Origin: Myxococcales bacterium
GTDB taxonomy: Bacteria; Myxococcota_A; UBA796; GCA-2862545
Direction: 5' to 3'
NCBI GenBank assembly: GCA_019634415.1
Contig: JAHQVJ010000175.1
Coordinates: 1-64,000 of the forward strand
Length of the DNA: 64,000 nucleotides
The translations under genes were made by a program, and so were the position numbers. Below the pieces are notes generated by a model. The model had not been told where the DNA came from and ran no database searches. It worked only from the letters and a program-made list of their open reading frames with translations. Below, piece by piece: positions 7,199 through 17,007 of the stretch. Position 1 is the stretch's first letter. Each line of letters begins with the position of its first letter.

Positions 7199-8748
7199 CC
7201 CTCCTCCCCGAGCCAGGCCTGGAGGCGGGTTCGGTAACGATGGGTGCGCACGTCGAGCTCCGGATCGAGCTGTGAGGCCTCCAGCGCCGCTCGAGCCACG
7301 GCAGCCGCCTCGTCGTCGCGGCCCAGGGCGGACAGCGCCGACGCCATCGCCGAGGCCGTCCGCAGGCGATTGTCTCCCCAGGCCCTGTCGTGGGCGGCGG
7401 TGGCCGCTGCGAGCGACGTGGCGGGGTCTCGCTCCAGCCACAGATCAGCGCGGGCGAGCTCGAAGGTGGGCTCGTCGGGGTAGCGGGCGGCGGCCTGCTG
7501 CAGGATCTCGTCGGCGTCGTCCTCGGCGCCCGACATCCAGCGGAGACGAGCGAGCCAGCCGACGGCGCTCTTCGCGGACTCGGGGTGCTCCTCCATCCAG
7601 CTGGCGGTGGCGGAGGCGGCCGCAGCGAAGAGCAGCTTGGCCTGTTCCTCGTCGGGCTCCACCTTCCCCGCCAGGTACAGCGCGTCCCCGAGCTCGCTGC
7701 CTTGGGTGTGCGCCACCGCCAGCGCTGCGGCACGGGCCTTCAGCGCCGCGTGCTCGCCGTCGAGGTCCAGGGCGGTGAATGCCCAGTCGTAGGCACGCTC
7801 GGGCGCGTTGTCCGCCAGCCACGCCACGCCGTCGGCGGAGGGCTCGATCAGCGTCTTCGCGAGCACGGCATCGAGGGCCGGCGGCGAGGCTTGCTCGGCA
7901 CGCTCGATCCAGGGCTTCGCCTCGTCTGCCTTGCGCGCCTGGGCCAGTCGCAGCGCGAGCGCCGCCGCCCGCTCGGGGCTCACCGCGTCTGGACCGGCCT
8001 CCAGATCCGAGGCGTCCGTGGACTCGGCTGCGGTGCCCAGCCAAGCGAGGAAGGCATCTCGCCCGGGATAGCCCACCATCCGCGTGAGCTCGTTGCCCTC
8101 GGCGTCGGCCACGACCACCGTCGGGTACCCGCCCACGTCGTAGCGGTCCTTCAGCGCGAAGGAGCTCGGATGGTCCACGTCCACCACCGCCACCTCCATG
8201 CCGTCCAGCTCGACCGGAGCCGGCTCGGCGTGGAGGACCTCCGCAGCCAGCACCACACATGGGGGACACCACACCGCCGAGAAGTCGAGGAGCACGAGCC
8301 CATCGATCTCCTGGGCTCGCGCGAAGGCTGCGTCGGCGGCCGCCGAGGTGGCGTCGGGACCGAAGGCGGCGCGGCTCGCCTCGGCCCGATGCACGCCGAC
8401 GTCCAGCGACGCCGTTCCGCGCTTGGCCTGCGGCACCTCACCGGCGACGTCGAATGCGGACCGCGTGCAGACCCCTGACTCCTTGTGACAAAGGACGACG
8501 GAGACCTGCCCCGAGATGCGGCTGCCGCGCACATCACCGAGGGGCAAGCCCGCTGCGAGGCTGGCTCCCACGAGCAGTCCCTCCACCGGTCGCTCGTCGA
8601 TGGTGAGTGCCAGGTCGGCTGGCCCGTCCGGCTGCAGCTCGTGCCCGTCGGGCGCTGTCATCCTCATCACCGCCCGTTCCTTGCGCCATGCGACGTCCAC
8701 GGTCGGAGGAGCGGCCCCCATCGCCGATGCGCACCACCACAACACCAT
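7195..8748 (-). CDS. exported thioredoxin-domain protein with TPR-like C-terminus
   Basis: This 517-residue protein starts with a short hydrophobic signal (VLWWCASAMGAA). Residues about 15-120 resemble the DsbD/YbbN-associated beta domain and carry a Cys pair (C87, C94). A thioredoxin fold at about 135-250 has the active site W-C-P-P-C (C161, C164) and a cis-Pro near GGYPT. The remainder is Ala-rich helical and looks like TPR repeats. It probably acts as a periplasmic or membrane-facing thiol reductase of the DsbD-gamma/TlpA type. It heads the leftward operon that continues with the glycosylase gene. Its electron donor is not encoded here. Confidence 0.8.
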   Translation of the reverse strand: MVLWWCASAMGAAPPTVDVAWRKERAVMRMTAPDGHELQPDGPADLALTIDERPVEGLLVGASLAAGLPLGDVRGSRISGQVSVVLCHKESGVCTRSAFDVAGEVPQAKRGTASLDVGVHRAEASRAAFGPDATSAAADAAFARAQEIDGLVLLDFSAVWCPPCVVLAAEVLHAEPAPVELDGMEVAVVDVDHPSSFALKDRYDVGGYPTVVVADAEGNELTRMVGYPGRDAFLAWLGTAAESTDASDLEAGPDAVSPERAAALALRLAQARKADEAKPWIERAEQASPPALDAVLAKTLIEPSADGVAWLADNAPERAYDWAFTALDLDGEHAALKARAAALAVAHTQGSELGDALYLAGKVEPDEEQAKLLFAAAASATASWMEEHPESAKSAVGWLARLRWMSGAEDDADEILQQAAARYPDEPTFELARADLWLERDPATSLAAATAAHDRAWGDNRLRTASAMASALSALGRDDEAAAVARAALEASQLDPELDVRTHRYRTRLQAWLGEEG

Positions 8749-8879
8749 CTTCGTGCCTCACCCTACGCCAGAGCGGCCTGGCGATCGAAGAGGACCATAC
8801 CGTCCCGGAGTCCCGGGTCGCCTCGGTCGCCCGCCACTCGGGTACGGGATAGGCCACCGCCCCAAGTCAGGAGGACACC

Positions 8880-9857
8880 GTGCGAATTGCAGCAACCCTC
8901 GCTGTCGTCGCCGCACTGGCCGGATGTGGCACCGCTACGTCGGCCAGCACAGAGATCGTGATCGACGAGCCCGGTCAGATCGCCGATCCGGGCGACGTGG
9001 TGTTGAAGGTGAACGGCTACGCCATCGGCCGAAAGGAGACCGATCTGGTCTTCCGTTCGATGGGTGTGCCCGACGAGAGCCTCGACGAGGTCACCTCCTC
9101 CCGCATGGGCTACCACGTGCTCGAAGACTACGCCCTGGCCACCGCCCTGTACCGCAAGGCCGTGGAGACCGAGCTGTACAAGGACCCGGAGGTCCAGCTC
9201 CAGCTCGCGTTCGCCCAGCGTCAGGCGCTGTCTCAGGCCATGCATCGCAAGCTCGCCCTCGACAGTATCACCGACGAACAGGTCGCCGCCTGGATCGAGC
9301 GCCACAAGGAAGGCTTCTCCATGCCGCAGGTGAAGGCGCGTCAGATCGTGGTGGCCAAGCGATCCCACGCCGAGGAGCTGCTGAGCCGGCTGCAGGCAGG
9401 CGAGTCCTTCGCGCAGCTCGCCAAGGACCACTCCACCGACCCGCAGACCGCCAAGAACGGCGGCGAGACGGGCTGGTTCTCCAAGGCCGACAACCCCTTG
9501 ATCGGCGAAGCCGTCTTCGCGCACGCCCAGACCAAGATGCTCGGACCCATCGAGTCCCGCGCAGGGTTCCACATCGTGGAGGTGCTGGAGCGGCGCGAGT
9601 CCACGCCCGCCGAGGAGCGTGATCTCATCGCCCGGGGGTCGCTGGAGCGCGACGCAGCCCTGGAGGCGCGCACCACCGTGCGCAACGCCATGAACGTCGA
9701 GTGGACCACGCCGCCCGCCGACCCCCACCCGCCAGGCACCGGCCCGAGCGGCTCAGAGGGCGGTGACGCCCACGGCGCGGGCGACGGCCACGACCACGGC
9801 GCGGGCGACGGCCACGACCATGGCGAGGGCGACGGCCACGACCACGCCGACCACTGA
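8880..9857 (+). CDS. parvulin-type peptidyl-prolyl isomerase lipoprotein with His-rich tail
   Basis: The 325-residue precursor begins at GTG 8880 after an AGGAGG-like site. It carries a lipoprotein signal with lipobox L-A-G-C16. Residues 20-140 look like a SurA/PrsA-type N-terminal chaperone region. Residues about 150-245 form a rotamase (PpiC) domain with the pattern V-K-A-R-Q-I-V-V and G-G-E-T-G-W-F. The last 30 residues are a repeat of GAGDGHDH units rich in His and Asp, as in metal-binding tails. It should assist folding of outer-membrane or secreted proteins at a periplasmic membrane face. It overlaps the next gene by one base (TGATG). Confidence 0.9.
   Translation: MRIAATLAVVAALAGCGTATSASTEIVIDEPGQIADPGDVVLKVNGYAIGRKETDLVFRSMGVPDESLDEVTSSRMGYHVLEDYALATALYRKAVETELYKDPEVQLQLAFAQRQALSQAMHRKLALDSITDEQVAAWIERHKEGFSMPQVKARQIVVAKRSHAEELLSRLQAGESFAQLAKDHSTDPQTAKNGGETGWFSKADNPLIGEAVFAHAQTKMLGPIESRAGFHIVEVLERRESTPAEERDLIARGSLERDAALEARTTVRNAMNVEWTTPPADPHPPGTGPSGSEGGDAHGAGDGHDHGAGDGHDHGEGDGHDHADH
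9774..9845 (+). repeat. three 24-bp tandem repeats encoding Gly-His-Asp units
   Basis: Three near-identical 24-bp units within the parvulin gene encode G-A/E-G-D-G-H-D-H and give the C-terminal His-rich tail. Confidence 0.85.
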
Positions 9858-10636
9858 TGGGTCGCGACTGGGCCGTGATCCTGGGAGCGTCGTCGGGCTT
9901 CGGCGCGGCGGCGGCACGGGCGTTCGCCCAGCAGGGGTATGGGATCTTCGGTGCCCACATGGACCGACGCTCCACCCTCCCCGCGGTGCAAGCCCTGGTG
10001 GAGGAGCTGCAGGCGCACCAAGTGCCGGTGCGCTTCCACAACGGCAACGCTGCGAGTGACGACGAGCGCTCCGCCGCGTTGGAGGCCCTGCGCGACGCCA
10101 TGTCTCCCGGAGACACCGTCCGGGTGCTGATGCACTCCCTGGCCTTCGGCACGCTGCGGCCCTTCATCGACGAGCAGGGCGCCATCGGCCGCCGCCACAT
10201 CGACATGACCCTCGACGTGATGGCCCACAGCCTGGTGTACTGGGCGCAGGACCTCGTGTCGGGCGATCTGCTCGGGCAGGGGGGGCGCATCTTCGCGATG
10301 ACCTCTGCAGGCACCCTGGTGGCCTGGCCGTCCTACGGGGCGGTGAGTGCCGCCAAGGCAGCCTTGGAGTCCCACATTCGGCAGCTGGCCGTCGAGCTCG
10401 CGCCGAAGGGCATCACGGCGAACGCCATCATGGCGGGCGTGACCCAGACGGCAGCCCTCGACAAGATCCCCGGCGCCCAGCAGATCGCGACCAAGGCGCT
10501 GCAGCGCAATCCCCACGGGCGCCTCACCACGCCCGAGGACGTGGCTGCGTGCCTGGTGGCATTGGCACAGCCAGGCACCGCCTGGATGACGGGCAACGTG
10601 ATCCGGGTGGACGGAGGCGAAGCCATCGGAGGCTGA
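9857..10636 (+). CDS. FabL/FabI-like enoyl-ACP reductase (SDR family)
   Basis: This 259-residue Rossmann protein has an N-terminal cofactor motif G-A-S-S-G-F-G. Its active-site spacing is Y-x6-K (SYGAVSAAKAALE) rather than the common Y-x3-K. That spacing is characteristic of enoyl-ACP reductases, and the C-terminal half most resembles the FabL type (LAVELAPKGITANAI, VDGGEA). It probably reduces enoyl-ACP in fatty-acid synthesis, but another fatty-acyl or specialised reductase cannot be excluded. Its start overlaps the parvulin stop, and the desulfurase gene follows after 19 bp. Confidence 0.8.
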   Translation: MGRDWAVILGASSGFGAAAARAFAQQGYGIFGAHMDRRSTLPAVQALVEELQAHQVPVRFHNGNAASDDERSAALEALRDAMSPGDTVRVLMHSLAFGTLRPFIDEQGAIGRRHIDMTLDVMAHSLVYWAQDLVSGDLLGQGGRIFAMTSAGTLVAWPSYGAVSAAKAALESHIRQLAVELAPKGITANAIMAGVTQTAALDKIPGAQQIATKALQRNPHGRLTTPEDVAACLVALAQPGTAWMTGNVIRVDGGEAIGG

Positions 10637-10655
10637 CCCGATGGTAGGTCACCGT

Positions 10656-11840
10656 ATGGCGCTCATCTACCTCGACAACCAGTCCACCACGCGCTGCGAT
10701 CCCCGCGTGCTCCAGGCCATGTTGCCCTGGTTCTCGGAGCACTACGGCAACGCCGCTGCTCGCTCGCACGCGCTGGGCATGCGAGCGCGCGGAGCCATCG
10801 AGCGTGCGCGCGCCCAGATCGCACGGTGGGTGGGCGCCTCTCCCAAGGAGGTGATCCTCACGAGCGGCGCCACGGAGGCGAACAACCTGGCCGTGCTGGG
10901 CGTCGCGCGGGCTGCCCTGCGCACCACGACCGCTGGCCGTCCTCCTCCCCACGTGGTGACGGTGGCCACGGAGCACCCCGCCGTGCTGGATCCTGTGGAG
11001 GCCCTGCGGCGCGAGGGCGTCGACGTGACCGTGCTCGGCGTGGATGCGGACGGCCTGGTGGATCCCGACGACGTGCAGCGCGCACTGCGCCCCACCACCG
11101 TGCTGGTGTCGGTGATGCGGGTGAACAACGAGATCGGTGTGGTGCAGCCGCTGCACGCCATCGTCGAGCGGTGTCGAGCCCAAGGCGTGGCCGTGCACAC
11201 CGATGCCGCGCAGGCGTCGCTGGTGCCCGTGGACATGAGCGCCCTGGACGTGGACCTCGTGAGTGTGTCCGCCCACAAGATCTACGGACCCAAGGGCGTG
11301 GGGGCGCTCGTCGTCCGTCGACGGCGGCCGAGGATCGCGCTGGAGCCGCTGCTGCACGGCGGTGGACACGAGCGAGGGCTCCGGTCGGGCACCCTGCCCG
11401 TGCCGCTCGTGGTGGGCCTGGGCGAGGCGGCGCAGCTGCTCACCGAGGCGCAGGAGCGCGAGGCTGCGTCTGTCGTGTTGCTGCGGGACCAGCTGCTCGC
11501 CGGACTCCGCGAGCAGGTTGGAGGCATTCGGGTCAACGGCTCGCTTCAGCATCGCGCGCCCAACAACCTCAACGTGTCCTTCGACGGGGTGGAGGCCGCC
11601 GCGTTGCTCGTCGCCCTGCGCGACATCGTCTGCCTGTCCACGGGCTCCGCCTGCTCCTCCGAGAGCCAGCGCCCGAGCCACGTGCTCGACGCCTTGGGCA
11701 TGCCCGGCGATCGCATCGGCCGATCCGTCCGCTTCGGTCTGGGACGCTTCACCACCGAGCACGACATCACCACCACCCTCGACGCCATCGCCCAGAAGGT
11801 GGGGCAGCTCCGCTCCATGGCGTCGCTGTACGAGACCTGA
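10656..11840 (+). CDS. cysteine desulfurase (NifS/IscS family)
   Basis: The protein has 394 residues from ATG 10656. An in-frame ATG at 10641 is also possible, but IYLDNQSTT at the N-terminus fits the family start better. Visible residues are a PLP-lysine in SVSAHK208, HTDAAQ at 181-186, the TEH107 stacking histidine, and the sulfur-carrying Cys333 in the loop STGSACSSES. It takes sulfur from cysteine and passes it as persulfide to Fe-S cluster or thio-cofactor pathways. The IscA-like gene follows 33 bp downstream. No iscU, hscA/B or fdx is seen, so the scaffold must be elsewhere or this is a more general NifS-type enzyme. Confidence 0.92.
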   Translation: MALIYLDNQSTTRCDPRVLQAMLPWFSEHYGNAAARSHALGMRARGAIERARAQIARWVGASPKEVILTSGATEANNLAVLGVARAALRTTTAGRPPPHVVTVATEHPAVLDPVEALRREGVDVTVLGVDADGLVDPDDVQRALRPTTVLVSVMRVNNEIGVVQPLHAIVERCRAQGVAVHTDAAQASLVPVDMSALDVDLVSVSAHKIYGPKGVGALVVRRRRPRIALEPLLHGGGHERGLRSGTLPVPLVVGLGEAAQLLTEAQEREAASVVLLRDQLLAGLREQVGGIRVNGSLQHRAPNNLNVSFDGVEAAALLVALRDIVCLSTGSACSSESQRPSHVLDALGMPGDRIGRSVRFGLGRFTTEHDITTTLDAIAQKVGQLRSMASLYET

Positions 11841-11873
11841 CGGCACGTTACGACCCTGCACGGGAGGCATCCC

Positions 11874-12194
11874 ATGGCCATCGCCTTCACCGACGCCGCG
11901 GTCAACCGTGGCAAGGAACTCGCCACCGAGAAAGGAAATCCCTGGCTGCGGCTGGGGATCCGGGGAGGAGGCTGCAGCGGCCTGTCCTACTTCATGGACT
12001 TCGTGCAGCAGCCCGAGGACAAGGACAAGCAGTTCGAGTTCGACGGCCTTCAGGTCTGCGTCGATCGCAAGTCGTACCTGTACCTCGTGGGCACCGAGAT
12101 CGACTTCGAGAGCACCCTCGTGCGCAACGGCTTCGTGTTCAACAACCCTGCCGCGAAGCGAAGCTGCTCCTGCGGAGAGTCATTCGCCCTGTGA
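11874..12194 (+). CDS. A-type iron-sulfur cluster carrier (IscA/SufA/ErpA family)
   Basis: This 106-residue protein has the three conserved cysteines of A-type carriers: C34 in GGGCSG, and C98 and C100 in the C-terminal CSCG. It receives Fe-S clusters or iron and transfers them to target apoproteins. Spacing of 33 bp after the cysteine desulfurase suggests a common transcript. Its last 15 bp overlap the end of the convergent FemAB-like gene. Confidence 0.93.
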   Translation: MAIAFTDAAVNRGKELATEKGNPWLRLGIRGGGCSGLSYFMDFVQQPEDKDKQFEFDGLQVCVDRKSYLYLVGTEIDFESTLVRNGFVFNNPAAKRSCSCGESFAL

Positions 12195-13319
12195 CAAGGG
12201 GCGCAGCGGGGACTGCTCCCGCAGCGAGTCCACCTGACCGAGCACGTGCCGGGCTTCGTCGGCGGTGTACTCCTTCAGCGCATGGTGCAGGCGCGGATCT
12301 GCGAGCCAGTGACTCGACCAGGTGACCGTGGGCTCGAAGCCCCGTCGGTACTTGTGCCCGCCTCCGTGCCCTGGCTCGAACACGTCCAGGCCCCTGCGGA
12401 TGCACTCCTCGACGGCCTGGTAGTAGCAGACCTCGAAGTGCAAGAAGGGCACGTGGTCGTCGGCGCCCCAGTAGCGACCGTACAGCCGCTTGCCCTTGGT
12501 CACGTTGAACGCCCCAGCGACGATCCGATCGTCCTGGGTGGCGAGTACCAGGTGGAGCCGGTCTCCCCAGTGCTCCCCGAGGAAGCGAAAGAGCTCCTTG
12601 GACAGATACACCCGTCCCCACGGGCCGAACTGGCGACACGTGTTCCGGTAGAAGCCGTGCATCGCGTCGAGCCGCTCCACGGTCGGCGACGTCAGGGCCG
12701 TGACCTGCACCCCCCGTAGGTCCTTGCGCTCCCGGCGGATCTTGTTCCGCTTCTTGCTCGGGAAGCGCTGCAGCCAGCCCTCGAAGGAGTCGTACCCCTC
12801 GTTGTACCAATGGAACTGGTACTGCAGCCGCGGGAAGGCACCCCGCTCCGTGAGCCACAGCGCTTCGTCCTCGGTGTTGAACAGGACGTGCAGCCCGAAG
12901 CAGTCGTTCGCTGCCTCCTCCAGACCTCGGAGGAGCGCAGAGAGCACCTGGTCGCGATCGGCCTCGGGATGAACGAGGAGACGCTCCCCCGTGACGGGCG
13001 TGAAGGGCACCCCCACGACGAGCTTGGGGTAGTAGTCCAGCCCCGCTCGGTGGGCTGCATCGGCCCAGCCGTGATCGTAGACGAACTCCCCCATCGAGTG
13101 GGTCTTGACCCAGGCGGGAGCACCGCCCACGAGGCGTCCCTCCGCGTCGTGGACCACCACGGGCCGAGCCGTCCAGCCCGTCTTGGGAACGGCGCAACCC
13201 AGATCCTGCAAGCCGAGCAGGAAGGTGTGCTCGAGAAAGGGAGACCCCTCCGAGCCCACCAAGGTGTCCCAAGCTTCCCCATCGATCGAAGCGTAGCCAT
13301 CCAAGATGGACGCTTGCAC
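12180..13319 (-). CDS. FemAB/GNAT-like acyltransferase (peptidogalycan biosynthesis family, PF04339-like)
   Basis: The 379-residue protein starts at GTG 13317-13319 with a good ribosome site (GGAGG). It has the layout of the family annotated as peptidogalycan biosynthesis/recognition proteins, which are double GNAT-like domains related to FemAB. Typical stretches include FLEHTFLLGL, FPSKKRNKIRRERK, LHFEVCYYQAVE and EPGHGGGHKYRRGFEP. It probably transfers an acyl or aminoacyl group; the substrate is not established for the family. It is monocistronic, divergent from the 2-oxoglutarate oxygenase gene and convergent with the IscA-like gene. Confidence 0.85.
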   Translation of the reverse strand: MQASILDGYASIDGEAWDTLVGSEGSPFLEHTFLLGLQDLGCAVPKTGWTARPVVVHDAEGRLVGGAPAWVKTHSMGEFVYDHGWADAAHRAGLDYYPKLVVGVPFTPVTGERLLVHPEADRDQVLSALLRGLEEAANDCFGLHVLFNTEDEALWLTERGAFPRLQYQFHWYNEGYDSFEGWLQRFPSKKRNKIRRERKDLRGVQVTALTSPTVERLDAMHGFYRNTCRQFGPWGRVYLSKELFRFLGEHWGDRLHLVLATQDDRIVAGAFNVTKGKRLYGRYWGADDHVPFLHFEVCYYQAVEECIRRGLDVFEPGHGGGHKYRRGFEPTVTWSSHWLADPRLHHALKEYTADEARHVLGQVDSLREQSPLRPLSQGE

Positions 13320-13489
13320 TGAACCTCCGCCGTACCAGCTGTGGGGCGTATCGTCCCCGACGGTTCGTCGCCCCCCGCGCCCCGAATGCGTTGACATCGG
13401 ACCAGATCGCGAGCACACTTCAACTTGCTGTGGAGTAAAGACCTCCCTCCACTTGCAGTTTCACTGAGGGGGTCCATACAGGGATTACG

Positions 13490-14491
13490 ATGTCAACCAC
13501 CTGCAGGCCCCAGGTGTACGTCATCGAGTGTGCCCCATGGTCCGAGGCACTAAAGTGCCGGATTCGGGGTATGTCGGACACCCCACGTCAGACCGAAGCC
13601 TTCCTTGCCCATACCGCAGAGATAGCCGCAGCCTTTCCCACCTCGGTCCGCGCCGCCTGCGCCGACCTTCGAGCCGGACGCGGTCCGGTCGCGTTGTGGC
13701 TCCGGGGTCTCCCTCGCCCCGAAGCGCTCCCCCCCACCCCTGCCGACTGTCGGCAGCCCCCCCCACGCACCGACTGCATCGCCGAGGCTTGTCTCGCGGC
13801 CGTCGGACACTTGGTGGGCCATGCCTTTGCCCACGCGCAGATCTGCAAGGGTGATCTGTTCCACAACATCGCCCCCGTGCCGGGAGAGGAGCACGCACCG
13901 AGCGGCGAGTCGTCCAAGTCGACCCTCCGCATGCACACCGACGGCGCCAGCCATCCGATGCCGCCCGACGCGCTGCTGCTGTGGTGCCACAAGGGCGACA
14001 AGCGAGCGGCGACCACCATCGTCTCGGGCGCCGAGGTCCTCGATCGCATGGATCCGCGCGATCGAGAGCAGCTTCGCTCGACCTCCTTTCGGCACCAGCT
14101 CGACTACGAGTTCCACCTCGCGCACTCCGACGCCCACACCGATCCCCACCCCGTGTTCGAAGGGGATGGCGAGGCGCTGCGCGTCACCTACGACGCCGAC
14201 TTCATTCGCCCCTTCCCCACCGTGTCCGCAGGGTTGCTGAAGCGCCTCGAGGACACCATGGTCCGGGCGGCGGAGCACGTGTTCCTCGAGCCCGGCGATC
14301 TGTTGGTGATCGACAACCGTCGTGCCATCCACGGGCGCACGAAGTTCACCCCCCACTACGACGGTCGCGACCGCTGGCTGCAGTGCCTGTACACACGCAC
14401 GGATCCCCTCGTACCGCCGCCAGGAGTGCGCATGCGAGGGCGCGTGGCGTCGCTGGATCTACCCACCAAGGGCCAGTCCTCCGCTGCCTGA
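13490..14491 (+). CDS. Fe(II)/2-oxoglutarate-dependent oxygenase, clavaminate-synthase/AsnO-like
   Basis: The 333-residue protein contains an H149-x-D151 iron-ligand pair (MHTDGASHP), a distal H281 (RAIHGRTKF) and a 2-oxoglutarate-binding Arg at about 295. This is the arrangement of clavaminate synthase and L-Asn/L-Arg beta-hydroxylases (TauD/TfdA superfamily). It is expected to hydroxylate a small amino-acid-like substrate; which one is unknown. ATG 13490 and ATG 13571 are both possible starts. It lies 55 bp upstream of kbl in the same direction, so the pair may be co-expressed. The 170-bp divergent region upstream shows no clear promoter. Confidence 0.83.
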   Translation: MSTTCRPQVYVIECAPWSEALKCRIRGMSDTPRQTEAFLAHTAEIAAAFPTSVRAACADLRAGRGPVALWLRGLPRPEALPPTPADCRQPPPRTDCIAEACLAAVGHLVGHAFAHAQICKGDLFHNIAPVPGEEHAPSGESSKSTLRMHTDGASHPMPPDALLLWCHKGDKRAATTIVSGAEVLDRMDPRDREQLRSTSFRHQLDYEFHLAHSDAHTDPHPVFEGDGEALRVTYDADFIRPFPTVSAGLLKRLEDTMVRAAEHVFLEPGDLLVIDNRRAIHGRTKFTPHYDGRDRWLQCLYTRTDPLVPPPGVRMRGRVASLDLPTKGQSSAA

Positions 14492-14546
14492 CGCCCGACC
14501 GCCGGATAGTCCTCGTCGCGCCAGCGCGCGGCGTGGGAGGTCTGGT

Positions 14547-15732
<1,186 letters not shown>

Positions 15733-15746
<14 letters not shown>

Positions 15747-17007
15747 AGCCCTCGAAGGGGACCACGCCGGGCATGTGTCTCGCGGCATCCACGCCCACGT
15801 GACGCAGGATCCCGGCCACCAGGTGGTCGTACCGCAGCCGATCGCCACTGCTCCCGACACGCCCCGTGCGGGGATCTGCGGGTAGCCCCACCAGGTGCTC
15901 GTCGGTGCCGCCGAAGCGGCCGCCTCCCCTCACCCCCGCGCCCAACAGCATCACGCCGGTGTAGGGCCAGTGATCGGTGCCCCCCTGCGCGTTGCGTCGG
16001 GGGGTACGCACCATCTCCGACAGCACCACCACCAGCGTGTGGTCGAGCACACCCGCGACCTGCAGCTCCCTCAACAGCGTCGACAGCGCCGCGAACAGCT
16101 TGTCGTGATGGGCGTGCTGCATGGTGTGGTTGAGGTGGGTGTCCCAGCGGCTGCCCGAGTCGATCATCACCGAGGCGCACGTTCGCGTGGCGAGCAACGA
16201 CGCCGCGAAGGAGGCCACGGAAGCCACCGAGGGGCGCCCCGGAGAAGGGATCACCAGATCGTCGGCACGCTCCGCCAGTGCCCACGCGCGACGCCGGGCC
16301 TCGAGCCGCTGCTCCAGCATGTACCCACGCCCCACGAGGGAGGTCGGAGCCGTGGAGGCCCCTCCGAGCCAGTCCTCGATGGCCGAGGCCTCCGCGGGCC
16401 GCAGGGCCAGGCTCCCACGATCGGAGCCATCGGGCAGCGGATAGCGGGTGTCTGGCCGCAACAGCTGACCCAGCTGGCTGCGCACGCCCCCCCGCGCCAC
16501 TCGCGCGGAGTGCGCTCCGAGCCGCCCCACGTTCGACAGGTCCACCATCCCCATGGGTCGATCCGCTCCGTGCACGGAGCCCACCACCGTGGCCAGATCG
16601 GGGGCGTCGAGGTCGTCGAAGCCCGACAGGATCCGCCGTCGTCCGATCCAGTGGGACACCGATCCGACCCACACGCCGTTCACGACGGAGGCGAGGTGCC
16701 CCCAGTCGTCGAAGAAGCGCGCCACCGAGGGCCGTCGGCGCTGGTTCACCGTGACCTCGATGTCGCCCCAGGCCGCCATCACCTCGGTGTCGAGCGGATC
16801 GTTCGCCACCAGATCCACGTACGGGCCATCGACGGTGGGCACTCCGGGCTTGGGATCGAACACGAAGGTCAGATCCCAGCCACCATCCGCCACCACCACC
16901 ACGAGATCGAGCGGATCGTCGCCCACCGCTGCACGGGACGCACCGGCACCCATCAGCGCGCCCCCAGCCGCTCCCGCCAGCAGCTGCCGTCGGCTGATCC
17001 CCGTCAC
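15733..17007 (-). CDS. DUF1501 family Tat-exported protein
   Basis: The 424-residue protein starts at GTG 17005-17007, overlapping the upstream stop (GTGA). The N-terminus carries a twin-arginine signal ([14 protein letters not shown]). The mature part has the sulfatase/alkaline-phosphatase-like DUF1501 pattern, including VVVADGGWD near the start, [19 protein letters not shown] and [18 protein letters not shown] toward the end. Family members are exported, probably fold like alkaline-phosphatase-superfamily enzymes, and are normally encoded beside cytochrome-like PSD/DUF15xx proteins. The same pairing is seen here. The substrate is unknown. Confidence 0.88.

Noticed and set aside
8880-12194. 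Complete ISC operon
   Set aside because: IscR, IscU, HscA, HscB and ferredoxin are missing; only a cysteine desulfurase and A-type carrier are seen.
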